DNA of 64,000 nucleotides, taken from assembly GCA_027924585.1 (NCBI GenBank), contig BSBM01000321.1, positions 1,935,001 to 1,999,000 on the forward strand, given 5' to 3'. The notes under the pieces are model-generated. The model was not told the origin of the DNA and searched no databases. It worked only from the letters and a program-made list of their open reading frames with translations. Position 1 is the first letter of the stretch. Every line of letters begins with the position of its first letter. Shown here piece after piece: positions 33,678 to 46,914 of the stretch. Source of the DNA: Larix kaempferi (Eukaryota; Streptophyta; Pinopsida; Pinales; Pinaceae). A program made the translations under genes and the position numbers.

Positions 33678-35166
33678 CTAGACAATGAGATGGATGCCAA
33701 TTACAACGAGGATTAATTCCCCACAGATCAAATGAAGAATTTTGTGTTTTCCTTGCTTGTGCGTTTTTCCCTAGTCCACACGTGTGCCCCTCTATTCCTG
33801 CAAGACCAAGGAGACAAGCTCAATTAGCACACAAAAATGAGGGTAGATACAAATAAGAGACAAAAGATAGAAACTGATTGGTACAAAGACAAAATCACTC
33901 CCTGTTTGAACCAAGATTTGACAGAAGGTTGCAGGGCAAGCCTCCCCACCAATGCGCACTCCTCCAAATCGGCCTCTTCACCTGTAAATCAGATTAGTGG
34001 AAAAAGATACAAGGTAGCAACAGAATACCCTTCAATGCAATGGAAGAAGCATTTACAATCATCATAATCAAACACCCAAATCAAGATCCATGTATGTGCT
34101 CAAAAAGTATTTCTTCTATTTCAGTAGCCAAGAGCTAAAAATATCTAGATGCCTTTACAAGAGGGGGGTCTCTTCCTTAATTAGGATGAGGGAGACCAAA
34201 ACCCTAAACCACTTTTGAAATGAGTTGTTGAGATCAAAAGATAAAAAGATACAATCAACGGCTAAAATGAGCCGGTACAATATAACATGGATCACTCATA
34301 TGAGGGAGTGCCCACTACATAGAAGAAGTTTAAGGGCACCACATGAAATGACTAGGAAACAAGATGTGCCACATAAGATGACAATGACAAGACACTAGGA
34401 GCACATGGTGGGGCTAGGAGGTATTACTTCCCTTCACTAGCATCACCCCATGGCACAATAATATAAAATGTGACTCAATGGCATGTAAGTGTACAAATGA
34501 TCAAATCCTGGTCCCCTCAACTGAGAGAAGAATGCATCAAATCATATCCTGATGATTGTGTGGACCCCATTGACTGTTGCAAACTGATCTGGAAGGAGTG
34601 GGATACACCATAGATGACCTCAGAGCAAACCTCATGCCAAAAACTTGCCTTAATTTCCCAAATCGAATTCCTCAATGACCTTTTTATTCCATTTTTATTC
34701 CACTTGAAAAACCACCAAATTGCCCACAACCCACTATCTGGTGCATGTGCACAAAAACCGATTGTACCATCATGTCCGGAAGGGGGGTAATATGGTAATA
34801 ACAAGTGGCTGGACCACCCCTTTCCCCTTGTAGATCCCTGGCAACAACTAGCCTCCAATGCTCTAGCTGGACATGCCACATCGGCATGGCCAAACTGGTT
34901 AACAAGTGAAAAACTGCTCAAATAATCTCTGGAAGTGCCTAGAACTGAAAAGTAAGTGTCCCAATGGGTTCAGATGACCCAAATCCACTAGAGATGAGTA
35001 CTCATACACATCATGATAACCTATAATATCATTTGTATCATCCATCATACCCGGACAAGTAAAAATATGATGATCTAGAAATAATAATAATCAATAAAAA
35101 ATGCATCAATCATCATCTGAAATCTGTGCCCATCATATGAAATCATCAAAAGGTATATAAAGGACC

Positions 35167-38100
35167 TGTTATCACATATATAGTAGCCGGGCTACCATAC
35201 ATTATTTTTTTGATGCCATTACACTATTCAGCTAGTTCCCTTACAGTTGAGATGCTGAGATGAGCATCTATATTGGGTCACTATCAGATTTTGGACAGCA
35301 GTATATATTCCCCATGCCATGACTGAGTCTCAGGACACTCAGAGAGATGACCGATGTATCCATTATACCATTGGTACAGAGCAGTCAGTAGTGCCCAAAG
35401 ATACATCAGCAGTTTCAGAGGACAGATGATGGTACAGGTTGATGAGTATTCAAGTATATGACTCAACAGGTATATCATTGTGTTATGGTTATATTGCTTT
35501 TATACTTATTCTTATAGCGAGTCTTAGCACTTAGTGTCATGATCTGGCGATCATATAGATATGTGGACTTGTTTGATCTTATTATATATATTATATTGTC
35601 CCTACTTAGACTTAGAAGTTCACTATTCATACTCATTGGTTTTACCCTCCTTAGGGAGAATAGAGGTGATCATTCCACCATACCTTGGCTTGCTAGTGTT
35701 GGCTCCATCATTCATTGTCTTCATCCATCCATTGCCTACCTTTTAGTTTATCACCCTGACTTACTACTTGACTAATGACATGGAGGATCTTTTCCCCACT
35801 ATAGCCTCTGTATTGGATGAGCTTCTCTGTTTATTGTGTCTTGGCTCTGAGTTGGTGACAAAACTTACCTTTGGTGAGTTGGATTGTAGGCCTAAATCAT
35901 TCTGGTCGGTTGTCCCAATGTTTGGCATTGGCTCGAACTCCCCTTAGTCACTTGAGATGTTGTTGGCTAAAACTGAAAGCTCATGTACTACTTATGGAAA
36001 CTGACAAATTCGCCCATGGAAACTAAAAAGGGAAAAAGCGATGAACTGCTGAAAAATACTCCTCGAAGAGTATAAGAAAGGTAAAAAAAAAAAGCAATGA
36101 TTCTTAAAAGCTATATCTAAACAATTGTTGACCTTATATATGTATAAAAAACATGCCCTGGATGCAAGCTACAACTAGTTGTGCTTATCAGCACACCCGA
36201 GATCTGAAGGGTTATGTAGGCCAAAAAGGCCATGAAATGAAATTGAATGATCCTAATGAACTTGGATCAACTTGATGTAGACATGATGCCTAAGTTGAAT
36301 AAGCACTCTCTAAACAACTTATCCATTTGTGAGACACCGTCATTCCCTGTGTTGTTGCTCATTCAGTATATACTATGGTGTGTATTCCCGTTCCCTTTGC
36401 CAAAATGTCACAAAGTTAAGTCAGTCAAGTCATCCCTTAGCCTAGCCAGTTATTTTAGCCTTCACCCTTCACTAGCAGATTGATCACAGCTATGAAGTGA
36501 GTATGATCTTGAAAGTCTAGTCTGAGTAATAATAATAATTAATGACATTATATATTTGGATTTAGATCGCCAATAATGATTACTTTGTGTTATAATTGTT
36601 ATTTGAATAAGTTGTAGAGCATGCATTAACCTTTGACACTTTGCAACAGCTTCTGATGATGGTCTGAGTTATATTTGGTCATGTTGACTTGGTCAAACCT
36701 AGTTTGACCAAGGTCAACCATAGGACATGAGATGGTTAGACCTTGTGATGATATGGATAGATGATATATGGTCTATGTACATGTACATGATGATTCTATG
36801 CAATAGCTACAGGGTTATGATGATGATTCATGGTTTACAACAGTATTTGATCATTTACAGATTATTATTATTTGACTTGTTCCGGTATATTGGATATATA
36901 TTTTGATCATGCAGAGATTCATATGGTGTATGAGTACACATCTTGGATAGATTTGGACCTTCTGAGTCCAATGAGACAGTTTATTTTCAGTTCCGGGCAC
37001 TTACATTGATGATTGAGCCTCAGTAGGCTATCCTAGTGCAGTTTTGGTCTGTCGGAGACCCTGTCAGAGCAGATGTGATTTTATCCGGTTGACCTAGGGC
37101 GCTGTGCTTGGAGGGGGTGGTCCAGCCACTTGTTTTTACCATATTACCCCCCTCCCGGACACACTGGTGCCCTCACCTTGACAGCGCAGGCACTCCAGGA
37201 GGCAGTTTGGGGTAGTTTCATGCTTCCCGAGGCATTTCAGGATTAGTAGAAATGGCTATTGAGGAATTCGATTTGGGATACTGAGGCAATGTCTTGGCAT
37301 GGGATGATCAGTGATGATGGATTGATGTCTTTCACACCTCCTCCAGCAGTTTCAGCTTCATCGGGGCCCACATCCATCACTTATGGCACTTTCTGATGAT
37401 TTCTGAGGTCTTTTGAGGCCTACGATTTGACCATGGAGGCACGATTTGATATATTGATGACTATTTTATTATTATTGTGCTATGGGGATTGACCAAGGGT
37501 GGCTAAAATTACCCTTTGGACCCACCATAAGCTTCTTATTATATTTTGTCATCATGATTTGGTGGGATTCCCCTCTTCTAGGGTGATTTTGTCCACTTAT
37601 ATTATATTTTATTAGTGATCCATGTGTTTTATTGTTGAGCTCATCTCAACCATTGATTAGACATTTGTATCTTTTAATCTTAGCCACTCATTCAAAAAGT
37701 GGTTAGGATTTTGATGCCTCTCCTTCCTATTTAAAGGAGAGAGCTTCTCATTATAAGGGGTCTTTGGCTCTTGGATTATTGGTATAGAAAAACTTTCTTG
37801 TGGAAATTATTGTGGTCTCCTTTGCATCTGGTGTTCTTAGATGGTGATTGGAAAGTCTATTGCAACCTAGCATTTGGAATTTGTGGTAAGATCTATCTAT
37901 TTTGGAAATCATTGTCTTGTCTACAGGAGGGCGACTTCAACAAAGGCGATTTTGCAAGGCTTCTTCAAATCGACTTTCTTGGCATTTGCTTGTATGAGGG
38001 GGTTATCATTAGTATCATTGTGATCTATGCTATCTTTCTGTTACTTCTCTGGTGGCATTAGTCTTATCTCTTGATTACATCAAATCTGATATTGTTGACG

Positions 38101-39673
38101 TTTGTTGTGCAGGAGGGAGGGCGCATTGGCTTCTTGAACTAAATCGATTGCATAGAAAACTACCTCAAAGCTTCTCAAATTGATCGGGTTTGCATATATC
38201 ATCATCATCAAAGCATCTACAAGGTTACCCAGGTAAGATCCACAGGTTTGTTTCTCTTATCTTGATCCAATCTATTGACACAACTCATAAATTGATAAAA
38301 CCCTTATTTCTTCAAACCCTCATTTTTTCAGATCTACTAAGATCTAGTGGCTTCTTGGGTAAGATATTTAGAACCCACCTCTATAGTATCCACGGCATCC
38401 CGGATCTATAGTTTGGTGAGGATTGCCTTCCATTTGACCCTCTTCCCAAGGCATTTATCCTCTCCAAGCAAGGGCGCACTTCCTAGTTTGGTGGGTTGAC
38501 CTAGATCTAGTATGTGGGTAGTTGAGATCTCGCTTGTTTCATGATCTACACATCCAATAACCTACCCCCAGATTGTCACTTTTATGATTTCTACCTTGTG
38601 GGCCCTATTCCACATTTTAAGGGATTTAATCCCCATTTTGGACCACTTGGTATCTTTAAACTCAGATCTAGTAAGATCTAGCCATCGGATTGCTTTGAAA
38701 TTATAGATCCATATCCTCACCTGATCAACCTACTTGGATCTAAAGTTTGGATGCCATTGGACTTGTCTTGATCCATTTATCACCCTTTTTAGCCTCCTTG
38801 GGTAAAGTCGCACCACCTTGGAGAAGTGAGTTGTCCCACTTCTAGGACATGGGTACATGAGATCTTTGTGGATTTGGAACGAGCATAATTCAAAACCTAG
38901 GTCTAGTAGGTCACCTTGTCAAATCTTGCCTTGGGATAACATTCATTGTTTTAAGGGATTGTGGTCCACTTAGGTGAAACCTAGATCTAGACCTATTCAT
39001 CCCTCAAGACTTTAATTGCCCACTTGTCTCATGCAACAGGAGTCCTCAACCACAAGTTGACTACACTTTGACTCCATTATCCCAATTCCCAAGGCATTGG
39101 TTTCTCTCCAAGTCAATTCGACTTTCCTAGATTGTTGGATTAACTTGTGGTTTGACCTTTGTGTGGTGAACTAAACCCTTTGATTTCATCATGTATCATG
39201 ATCAAGCTTGTCACTTGTACTAGTTAGCCCCAATTCAACCCTTAAACTACCCTACATTGGACACGGTTCCCAAGGCAGTGAATTTTCTTACATTGAACTA
39301 GTACTTTAATCCTAGATCCTATTTCACAAATCATAAGTCACTTTTACATCAATAATGAACCAAAGCTATACTCATTAAACCCCTCACTTGTCTTGTGACT
39401 TCATCCTAAGGTCTAGGATAAACCATACACCTTACTTCACTTAGAATTAACTTGATTTGGTGTCTTGGTTTTGATCTCTCCTGTCGGGAGTAGATCGAGT
39501 CTCCCCCTTTGTTGTCTGGGCTAGATAACATAAAGTGAAGATTGCCTCGACTGGCGTGACAACCATCTATTGGAGATCGAGGTGATCGTGGTTGCACCTT
39601 TTGAGTTTCTCTTCCCTATTGCCATCCATTTATGGATACATCCACAGGGGTAACTATAGTTTAGGTGATAACA
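35167..39673 (+). mobile_element. A: plus-strand copy of repeat R (long solo LTR)
   Basis: Starts TGTTATCACAT and ends TTAGGTGATAACA, so the terminal 9 bp are perfect inverted repeats. It is flanked by GGACC (35162-35166) and TGACC (39674-39678), an imperfect 5-bp target duplication. It aligns with the three host pieces in order: 35167-35913 with 50687-49921, 35914-36800 with 40639-39679, and 36800-39673 with 35166-32856. A TATA-like CTATTTAAAG lies at 37728-37737. At 4.5 kb without internal domains it looks like a solo LTR of a giant element, or a terminal-repeat-only element. Short ORFs inside do not correspond in frame between copies. Confidence 0.75.
38233..38331 (+). other. Intron-like segment in A
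   Basis: CCCAG|GTAAGATCC ... CATTTTTTCAG|ATCTACTAAG, 99 nt. The position and both splice signals are conserved in the diverged host copy (33578-33677). It lies about 500 bp downstream of the putative TATA box. Confidence 0.5.
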
Positions 39674-40639
39674 TGACCATAGATAAACATCATACAATGG
39701 TCCATCTCATCACAGATCCCAAGGTTGACCTTGGTCAAACTAGGTTTGACCGATCAAAATATAACCCAAGCTAAAGAAACCTAATGCTGCAAGTGCAAAT
39801 GGTTAAGACATGCTCTTTAAATCATTTTGACAACAAGACTTTGAAACATCAAGCATTCTTTCACTGGCAATTAATAAATAATAGTAGGTTAGTTAATAAT
39901 TTACTTTCAAGAAGAACCTCAAGAATATACTTATTTGTATCAAATTGCTAGCAGAGGGTGAAGGCTAAGGATACAAGGTTAGGCTGAATGGGGATGACTT
40001 GACTGACTTGACGCTGTGATACTTTGGATAAGGAAAATGGTGTTACACGCTCAAGCATGTGTTGGACAAAGAATACACAAGGAATGGCGGTGTCTCACAA
40101 ATGGGTAAGTTGTTTAGAGAAGTGTTTATTCAACCTTGGAAAAAATGTCTACTACTATAACCGCCGTGAACTAGGTTCCCGACTAACCGTAACTTGAAGT
40201 TCTAGGGGACACTTAGAATTAGCTGTACTTTGCTAGATCTCATATCATAACCCGCAGGCTCAATGAGGAAAATTTCACATAAGGTCAATAGTCTTTAGAT
40301 TTGGCATATACTTAACCACTGCTTTATTTGGGCCTTTCATTTCATTTCATATAATTTCATGGCTAACAATCTTTAGATTTAGCATACATTTATCTATTGC
40401 TTTTTAGGCCTTTAGGACCCCTCTAGGATTTTGCATGTGCTTAAAAGGACAACTAATCGCAGCTTTCATCCAGCGTGCTTTTACATTTCATTGCATTACA
40501 TTTCACAACCATTTTCATTGGGATTTACAAAAGATATATATCAATAATTTCCAAAGGTAGTACAATTTGATTCAGTTTTTAGCCATCACAACTCAAGCAA
40601 CTATGGGGACTTCCACAATCAAGATCAAACATCGGGGCA

Positions 40640-41463
40640 TGATAACAACAAATAGTGTAGGGATGTGTCTACTCTATTTTAGCTATTTCACTAAGAAGTG
40701 GTGAGCCTCTATGTCAACAAATTAAAATGATTATCACAAGTTATCAATAAGATCTACATTCATTTATCAAACATGATAAGCAAAGCTAAGATTTAAAGCC
40801 ATTTGAAAATTTAAATCATACAAGATAAACAACATTCAAACATTCAAATGGAACAAACTTGAATCATTTCATATCAAAGCAATGAAGAGGTACATCCTTA
40901 CCATGGATCTTGGTGTGAATCCCTCCTCCATTTTCATGAGCTTTCCTTTCTCCACCATTGCTTTTGAAGAAATTGAGTTTTTCCTCCTCCTTCAGAATAT
41001 TTCCAGCATGCCTTTGCTCTTCCTTTGTGTACCTTACAATGCCCCAAATGCCTTTCTTATATAGCATTGGGAATGGGCCTTCAAGCTTCTCTTTTCAATA
41101 TGGGATTGCACTTTTTCATTATTTTAGATATTTTTCACTCAAAAACCCACTTTTCCATAGTTTTTAGGCATTTTTGCACAACTTAGCATATTTTGAGCAC
41201 AATTAATGCACTTTAATGCATTTCTCTTCACTTTTTGATTAGTGTAGCTTAGTTTTGGACCTTTTTTTAGCGGTTCAATTACTGAACCTGGTCTCCTTAG
41301 GTTTGTACTTTCTTCACCTAATCCTTCTATTTATGGGAGAAGTGATTAGATCAGAGAGGATTTGTCTCTGAATATACTTGTGTTATGTCTTCATGTTGCA
41401 GGCGCATAGTAATAATGTGCTTCTTCTGTCACATGACTATGGGTGTTAATTTGATTGTTAATA
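40640..41463 (-). repeat. X left LTR (minus)
   Basis: On the minus strand it runs TATTAACAATCAAATTAACAC ... TTTGTTGTTATCA (824 bp). It is the inverted counterpart of 49105-49920. The first bases have changed from TG to TA. Confidence 0.8.
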
Positions 41464-43140
41464 GATGCCCCCTAATGTGTGAGATCCGAAGCAGAGCGAA
41501 GAGCCGAAATACATTACTGAAATTTATACTCTCTATATTGATACTCTTTATCGTTCAAAGCAAAGATGAGGAAAGGAAAACTCATGGGCGCGGGATTGAG
41601 GATCACACCTGCAAAATACAGCAATTTCTCAATATATAATATCTTCCTGAGGCAAGCATACCCATGCTTAGCAATAAACAAGCATGGCCACGAACAATAC
41701 ACAGTGGATCCATGTCAAAGGTAAATTTTTCAGAAATATAAACATGCACTTTGATGAGTGCGAGAACAAGGTCTTCGTTGAACTTCTAACATGGCAGTCT
41801 AATCTTGCGCTGCTCGGGCAATGCATCGATGAGTGATACAACTGTTTTTTCCAAGGTCTTCAATACTAACCGACGATAGTACGAGTTTATACCATGCGAA
41901 TAGATGATCTGATGTCGAGCATAATAAAACATTATCTGATTACCAGTCATTGATGTATACCGTTAACAGATGCGAAGAGACCCACCGATAATGATGATGG
42001 ACTCTAAGGTACCAAGTACAAACTAGCAAGTGTGAATAGATGTTCTGAAGTCGAACACTTGTAGAATCAAACAATCAGGGATCATTGATGTATATCCACT
42101 ATCATTTGCGAGGAAACCTGCCACTAATGACTGCAAGATCCAAGGTGCTCGTGGGTTTCTAGATCCATGGCCTAGATGATGATTTGATGTCAATAGGAAT
42201 AGATCCATCGGAAGGAGGGCATTGATGCATCCCACATCAACCGATACGAAACAAAGATCAATAGTCTGATATAATTTGGTAGAACTACTAGATCCAACAC
42301 TATATACTGACACAAGGAAGGCCGACATGATTGGTCAGGAATATTTGAGGAATGGCCGACTCGGTTTGAACTTCCCTTGAACACATAACATGACGTAGAG
42401 TGGACACTTGGCAACATAGGACTTTGAGTAATCGACCTTAATGAAATCTGCTAATGCCAGATGCATTAACGAAAGCTCCATTGGTGACGGGAAGGATAAC
42501 CCATCGGTGGAGATCTGTTCAAAATATTGGTACAGTTTCCTAAGGCAAATGCAGATGGTGTACTGACAGCGGATACAATATTATGTTCCGTGTTCAAGGG
42601 TGACAAGCACTGATTGTTGTCGTTTTCTTCAAAGTTTATGATATGAAGTGATTCAAGTCTCTTCCATTTTTGGATTTTTTTGTTTTCAATTTTTTTTAAC
42701 CTTTTTCATTTATTAGCTTGAAAAAAGAATAAAGCATGCTCTGACACATTAGAGGAAACGAGTGTCTCAAGGGAATGCGCCTAAATGTCAAGGGCATGGG
42801 TCAGGCCAAGGCAAAGATCCATATTGCAAACAAGGGCTGAGTTAGTTATGTACACTCTTACAGATGTTTCCTCCATGGGTATGAGTCAAATATACAGAAG
42901 CAATGGTTTATAGGCATCTTGTAACAGAAAGTGATTACAAAGGCAAATACGCAACATAAACAATAAGCAACAAAGCAGTTTGCACAGATGTTCAAGTGGA
43001 TATTTTAACACATGCTTATGTAAAATGACAAAAAATTAGGATCCCATCAGGATATGGTCAGAAATGTATGAAAGAGAGATATGTGGTCTCAAACTCCAAG
43101 ACGATGGGAGTAATAGGGCTCCCGGGCCTATAAGAATAAC
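41464..43140 (-). other. X left noncoding 3' region
   Basis: Polypurine tract at 41464-41476 (ATTAGGGGGCATC on the minus strand). Up to about 42,886 the stretch is an inverted copy of the right arm; 42,887-43,140 has no counterpart. The frame at 42023-42328 is open in both arms, yet it is conserved no better than the neighbouring noncoding DNA, so it is not called a gene. Confidence 0.55.
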
Positions 43141-43399
43141 TCAGCATGGGCACCAAAATGGAAATGGGCACTGACTAGGGTGTCCCATGTTCAGTAGGCT
43201 CTTCTGTTGGAATGGTGGAAAATATAGATATGAAGGGCTAATCCACCAATTTCCAACAGGTTCGACCTTATGGCAAGTTTGGGTTGCAAAAGGTTCAAAT
43301 GCATCTTCACAAAGGGATAGCCTAAACCTATATGCAAGCTTCCAAATATACCAGATCAGATCGAGGAACATGCAGATCATGCTCCTATACTTGGGTAGA

Positions 43400-43728
43400 T
43401 TTAATCCAATTATGCTCCCAGTGGCCCCACAAAATATGTCCTTAGGTGGGTGCAACCAAATGTTTACAACTTCAGGGATATCTTCATTTGATGATAAAAT
43501 GTAATCCAAGAAGTCATGTGAGCTGGGAGATTTCACAACCCAAATGGGCCAAGTAACCAGATCATTTTCCTCCATCAAGGGAAGATTTTGATCCGAATCC
43601 GTCGAAGCTATTTGAGTAGCTTGGTATGAAACTTCTACAATAGATAGGGGTGATCCAAATGCTTGCCAACATTTAAATGACATTACACAAGCTGAGGTCC
43701 CTTCATCCACTATGGTTAGACATATGTT
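43400..43728 (-). pseudogene. X protease start, truncated
   Basis: On the minus strand TIVDEGTSACVMSFKCWQAF, followed by GSP, matches the active-site region of Tat-type retropepsins (D-E-G in place of D-T/S-G). The expected downstream ILGRDY region is absent, so the domain is cut after about 25 residues. The remaining open frame to 43141 is not recognisable. Confidence 0.55.
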
Positions 43729-43918
43729 CTTACCACGAGTCGTTACTTTAATCTAAAAAGCAACTTCGGAAAGGATCCTACATATTGAATGGTCTATGTC
43801 TAAATTATGTGATCAAAGTCTCATCAGATGGATCAACAACGCCAATTGTAGACAATAGTTCATTTCTTTGCGCAGAACGACATTGCAATACCTCCAAGGC
43901 TGACATGGCACATGGTAC

Positions 43919-46075
43919 CTAAGCTATGTCCTCAAGAACATTATCGTTCTGAGCAACTCGCGTGTTAGGATTATGCATTGTTATACATAGAACACCGTTG
44001 GGGGGGTATGGTACTAAGTCTATGGCTGGTTTCTCAATGTAGAGATAACCACTTGGCTGTGATTTTGATTGATCCGATGTACTAGGAGAGACATCATAAG
44101 AATCAAGTCTTGTTTGAATGTTCATCTCATGATCACACATGAAGACATTAGCATTGGGATCATTTTCCCCTTGCGGGGGGATTGGCTGGTTTCCCCCTAG
44201 CGGGGGTACCGGTGTCAAAATAGTGGGTTGTTGTTTCCCACCGCATTGAAGCATAGTTGGTGTATCTCTTTTCCCAGAGTTAGCATTTTGCTTACTCTTA
44301 TATTTCTTCTTCTTGTCCCTAAGGTCTTTGGACTCAACTATAAGGATTTCAGAATTCTGGGAAGGATTAGCACTTTGCTTACCCTTATACTTCTTCTTCT
44401 TTCCTCTCAGGTCTATGGATGAGACTATGAGGATGTTAGAATTGTTGGAAGGATTAGCAGGTTCCTGCATTGCCTGGCCAGCTGTGGGATGCAAATTCGG
44501 AATAGAAACTTGTCCCAAATGTTGGGTAATTTGCTCAAGATGGTTGGCGGAATTCATCATACCATTGACATGATGTCCATGTGGCAGCCTAGCTGGATCA
44601 AACGTAGGTTTTGCAGGTTGGTTCCAAAAAGATTGGTTACTTCCTAGAACCTGACCACTCCATTGCGGAATGGGGTTAATGGTTGTATTGCCCCCTTGCG
44701 GGGTTAGGCCCAAAAACGATTGGTTACTTTCTAGAACCTGACCACTCCATTGATGTGGTTCTTGGGTGATAAGAATTCCAAGGTGGGTTTCCCCTTTGCG
44801 GAGATTGACCCCAAGAAGATTGGTTACTTCCTGGAACATGACCAATGGGTGGATTTCCTCCTTGCAGAGGTGGGACCAAAGACGATTGGTTACTTCCTAG
44901 ATCCCAACCACACCATGGAGGTTGAACTTGGTATTGAAAATCATTCCAAGGGTGATTGCCTCCTTGTGGAGGTGGCATCCAAAAAGATTGGTTACTTCCT
45001 AAATGTTGTCCATTCCATGGTGGAATAGGATGGATGGATGGATTGCCCCCTTGTGGAGGTAGGCCCCAAGAAGATTGGATACTTCCTGAAACCTCCCCAC
45101 TCCATGATGGAATGGGGTTGATAGGTGGATTGCCCCTAAGCATTGTGCTAGGATGCGTCGGAGGATAACCCCCTGGGGAATTTCCACTAATCTAAGGAGC
45201 ATAGCCCCAATTGGAATAAATGTTCCATGGTTCATTGCTTCCTCTAGGAATATTACCATTCCATGGTGAAGGGTTGCCCCCGGAAGTAGAATTTGAAAAA
45301 AGTGTTTTGTATACCATGAGGATTTTGGTTTACTCCTTCTGTGTATTGACCTTGATTAGCCGAACCATATGGGAAGCCAATGTTTGGTAAGACACACCCT
45401 TCAATGGGGATTCCTGCAGACGAAGTGGATGTACTTCCGAGATTGGAACTCGAAACTGTACCAACTAGCACTGAAGTGCTAGTTGAACTTATAGTAGCAG
45501 CAGGTAAACTAACTGTTGGAGTTGTGGTAGAGGTCAAGTTAGAAGTATTGCTACCTCCAGCAACCGTTTGAGGCCGTGATGATGTGGTCCCTTGTGTTCC
45601 TGATGAAGCCACATGGATGTTGGAAGTATTGCTACCTCCAGCACTCGTTTGAGATGGTGTTGATGTGGTCCCTTGTACTCCTGATGAAGCCATAGGGTTA
45701 GGTGTTGAATTTTGCATGTGTGCCAAATGTGCCAAAAGAGGATTGATGGTGTGCAATGGTTCACTGATGTGAAGTACCACTGGGTCTGAAAGATTTGTCA
45801 AAGGTGGATTTACGTGAGTTGCAGTGTTGTCTTCTAATGTTTCAATTTCAAATGGGGCAAGAGGATCAACAATTGCTGTGTTTTCCCTGGTAGGAGATGT
45901 TGCAGTATTTGTTTGATGTGTTTCTGTTCTATTGTTGTTAATTGAAGTTAGAAGTGTTTCAGTTTCAAAGTCAATATATTTGGTATTTTGTATCTATCTC
46001 CATGATGTAGTGGGGCCTTCAATTTTTGGTGACTCACCTCGGTGCCGCCGTGACTGGCGGGTCGGGAGAGCAGCC
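43919..46075 (-). pseudogene. X gag, decayed
   Basis: The minus-strand gag lies in three frames. The N-terminus near 46,020-46,075 (RQSRRHRGESPKIEGPT) is followed by a TAG and an open frame to 45253 with a duplicated 27-residue Ser/Thr/Gly unit (ASSGVQGTTSTPSQTS, ASSGTQGTTSSRPQTV). Then comes a proline/glutamine-rich tandem array (44590-45180). Last is a Lys-rich segment with two similar copies (DLRGKKKKYKGKQ, DLRDKKKKYKSKQ) to 43919. Frameshifts separate the parts, partly caused by repeat units whose length is not a multiple of three. No zinc knuckle was recognised. Confidence 0.65.
44590..45180 (-). repeat. 87-102 bp tandem array in X gag
   Basis: GATTGGTTACTTCC-like motifs (plus strand) start at 44,631, 44,718, 44,818, 44,884, 44,986 and 45,073. 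The encoded unit is GSNQSSWGLPPQGGNPPI with a PIPPWSGQ linker. The unit spacings 87, 100, 66, 102 and 87 include one that is not divisible by three and changes frame. Confidence 0.85.
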
Positions 46076-46690
46076 ACTTTGAAGAATTTTGATAAAATGA
46101 TGTGTTTAAAAAGATTTTGAAAAAATAGAATCAAACAATCCTATGGCTTTCTAGACTCAACAAAATAAAAAGTGTCCACATAGTAAAAATTCCTAGAGAT
46201 TTGAAGCAAGCAAACTTACTCTTCCAAAGAACTGAAGCTCAGTGAAAAGTTGGATTGGAGGGCCTTCCAAAACTAGTAGCTGCTGAGGGATTTCATGTCC
46301 TCATACAATTGCTAGCAGCGAAGGTATGAGAAATAGTTACAATAAACTTTAATCGCCCGGGGTGCAAGCATTGGTTCCTGACCAATCACCCTCCCAAGGA
46401 GTAAAAGTTCCAAAGTCTGTCTCAAGTATTGAAAGTGTTTCCCACTCACAATAGCCTATGTGATATCCTAGGAATATCCACTAAAGTTACCACTTCACAA
46501 TCGACGGTCGGGCGGAACAGTTGTAAGTCGAGGACAACTCTCATAACCAAGAACTCTAGAAACAGTGATGTCACCCCGAGGACTTGTCACTGAACATAGA
46601 ATCCCCTCGATAAGCTCTTGTCCCACTAAATAATCAAAAGGGGGGAACCACCCTTTACTTATCCAGATTGACCTCGTGCTTGACGCATGT
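46076..46690 (-). other. X minus-half leader up to the internal junction
   Basis: No ORF. AAGCACGAGGTC near 46,675 (minus) is shared with the E1 leader. The head-to-head junction with the plus half is close to 46,690. Confidence 0.45.
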
Positions 46691-46699
46691 TTCAGAAGC

Positions 46700-46914
46700 G
46701 CTTTGTCGACAAGTGTTTTTTGCTACTAATGGATTTACTCTCTTTAATCAATCAGTATCAGGTTTGACATCCTACACTGTTTAAAAAGTTTCTACGAGTA
46801 CATCTTTTAGAGCGTCAGTTCGAGCTTATTGAATATATACACGTTCCTAGAAGTATGAATAGTTTGGCTGATTCTTTGGCCAACTATGTACTTGATTGGC
46901 ATCTAAGTCATTAA
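46700..46914 (+). pseudogene. Retrotransposon RNase H C-terminal remnant
   Basis: The plus-strand frame reads MDLLSLINQYQV, an in-frame TGA, HPTLFKKFLRVHLLERQFEL, then IEYIHVPRSMNSLADSLANY, VLDWHLSH and TAA at 46912-46914. IEYIHVPR..N.LADSLAN is the typical end of retrotransposon RNase H domains, including the last conserved Asp. It is the only pol sequence in X and belongs to the plus-strand half. Confidence 0.65.

Noticed and set aside
40864-41067. 67-codon minus-strand gene, with a twin at 49481-49702
   Set aside because: It lies inside both X LTRs; it is an LTR sequence that happens to be open, with no known protein.
42023-42328. 101-codon minus-strand gene, with a plus-strand twin at 48239-48544
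   Set aside because: The two frames are the two arms of the inverted repeat. Similarity continues unchanged into noncoding DNA on both sides, and the E1 homolog is in shifted frames.
43141-43400. Continuation of X protease
   Set aside because: The frame is open but lacks the second protease motif (ILGRDY-type) and has unusual composition; probably noncoding.
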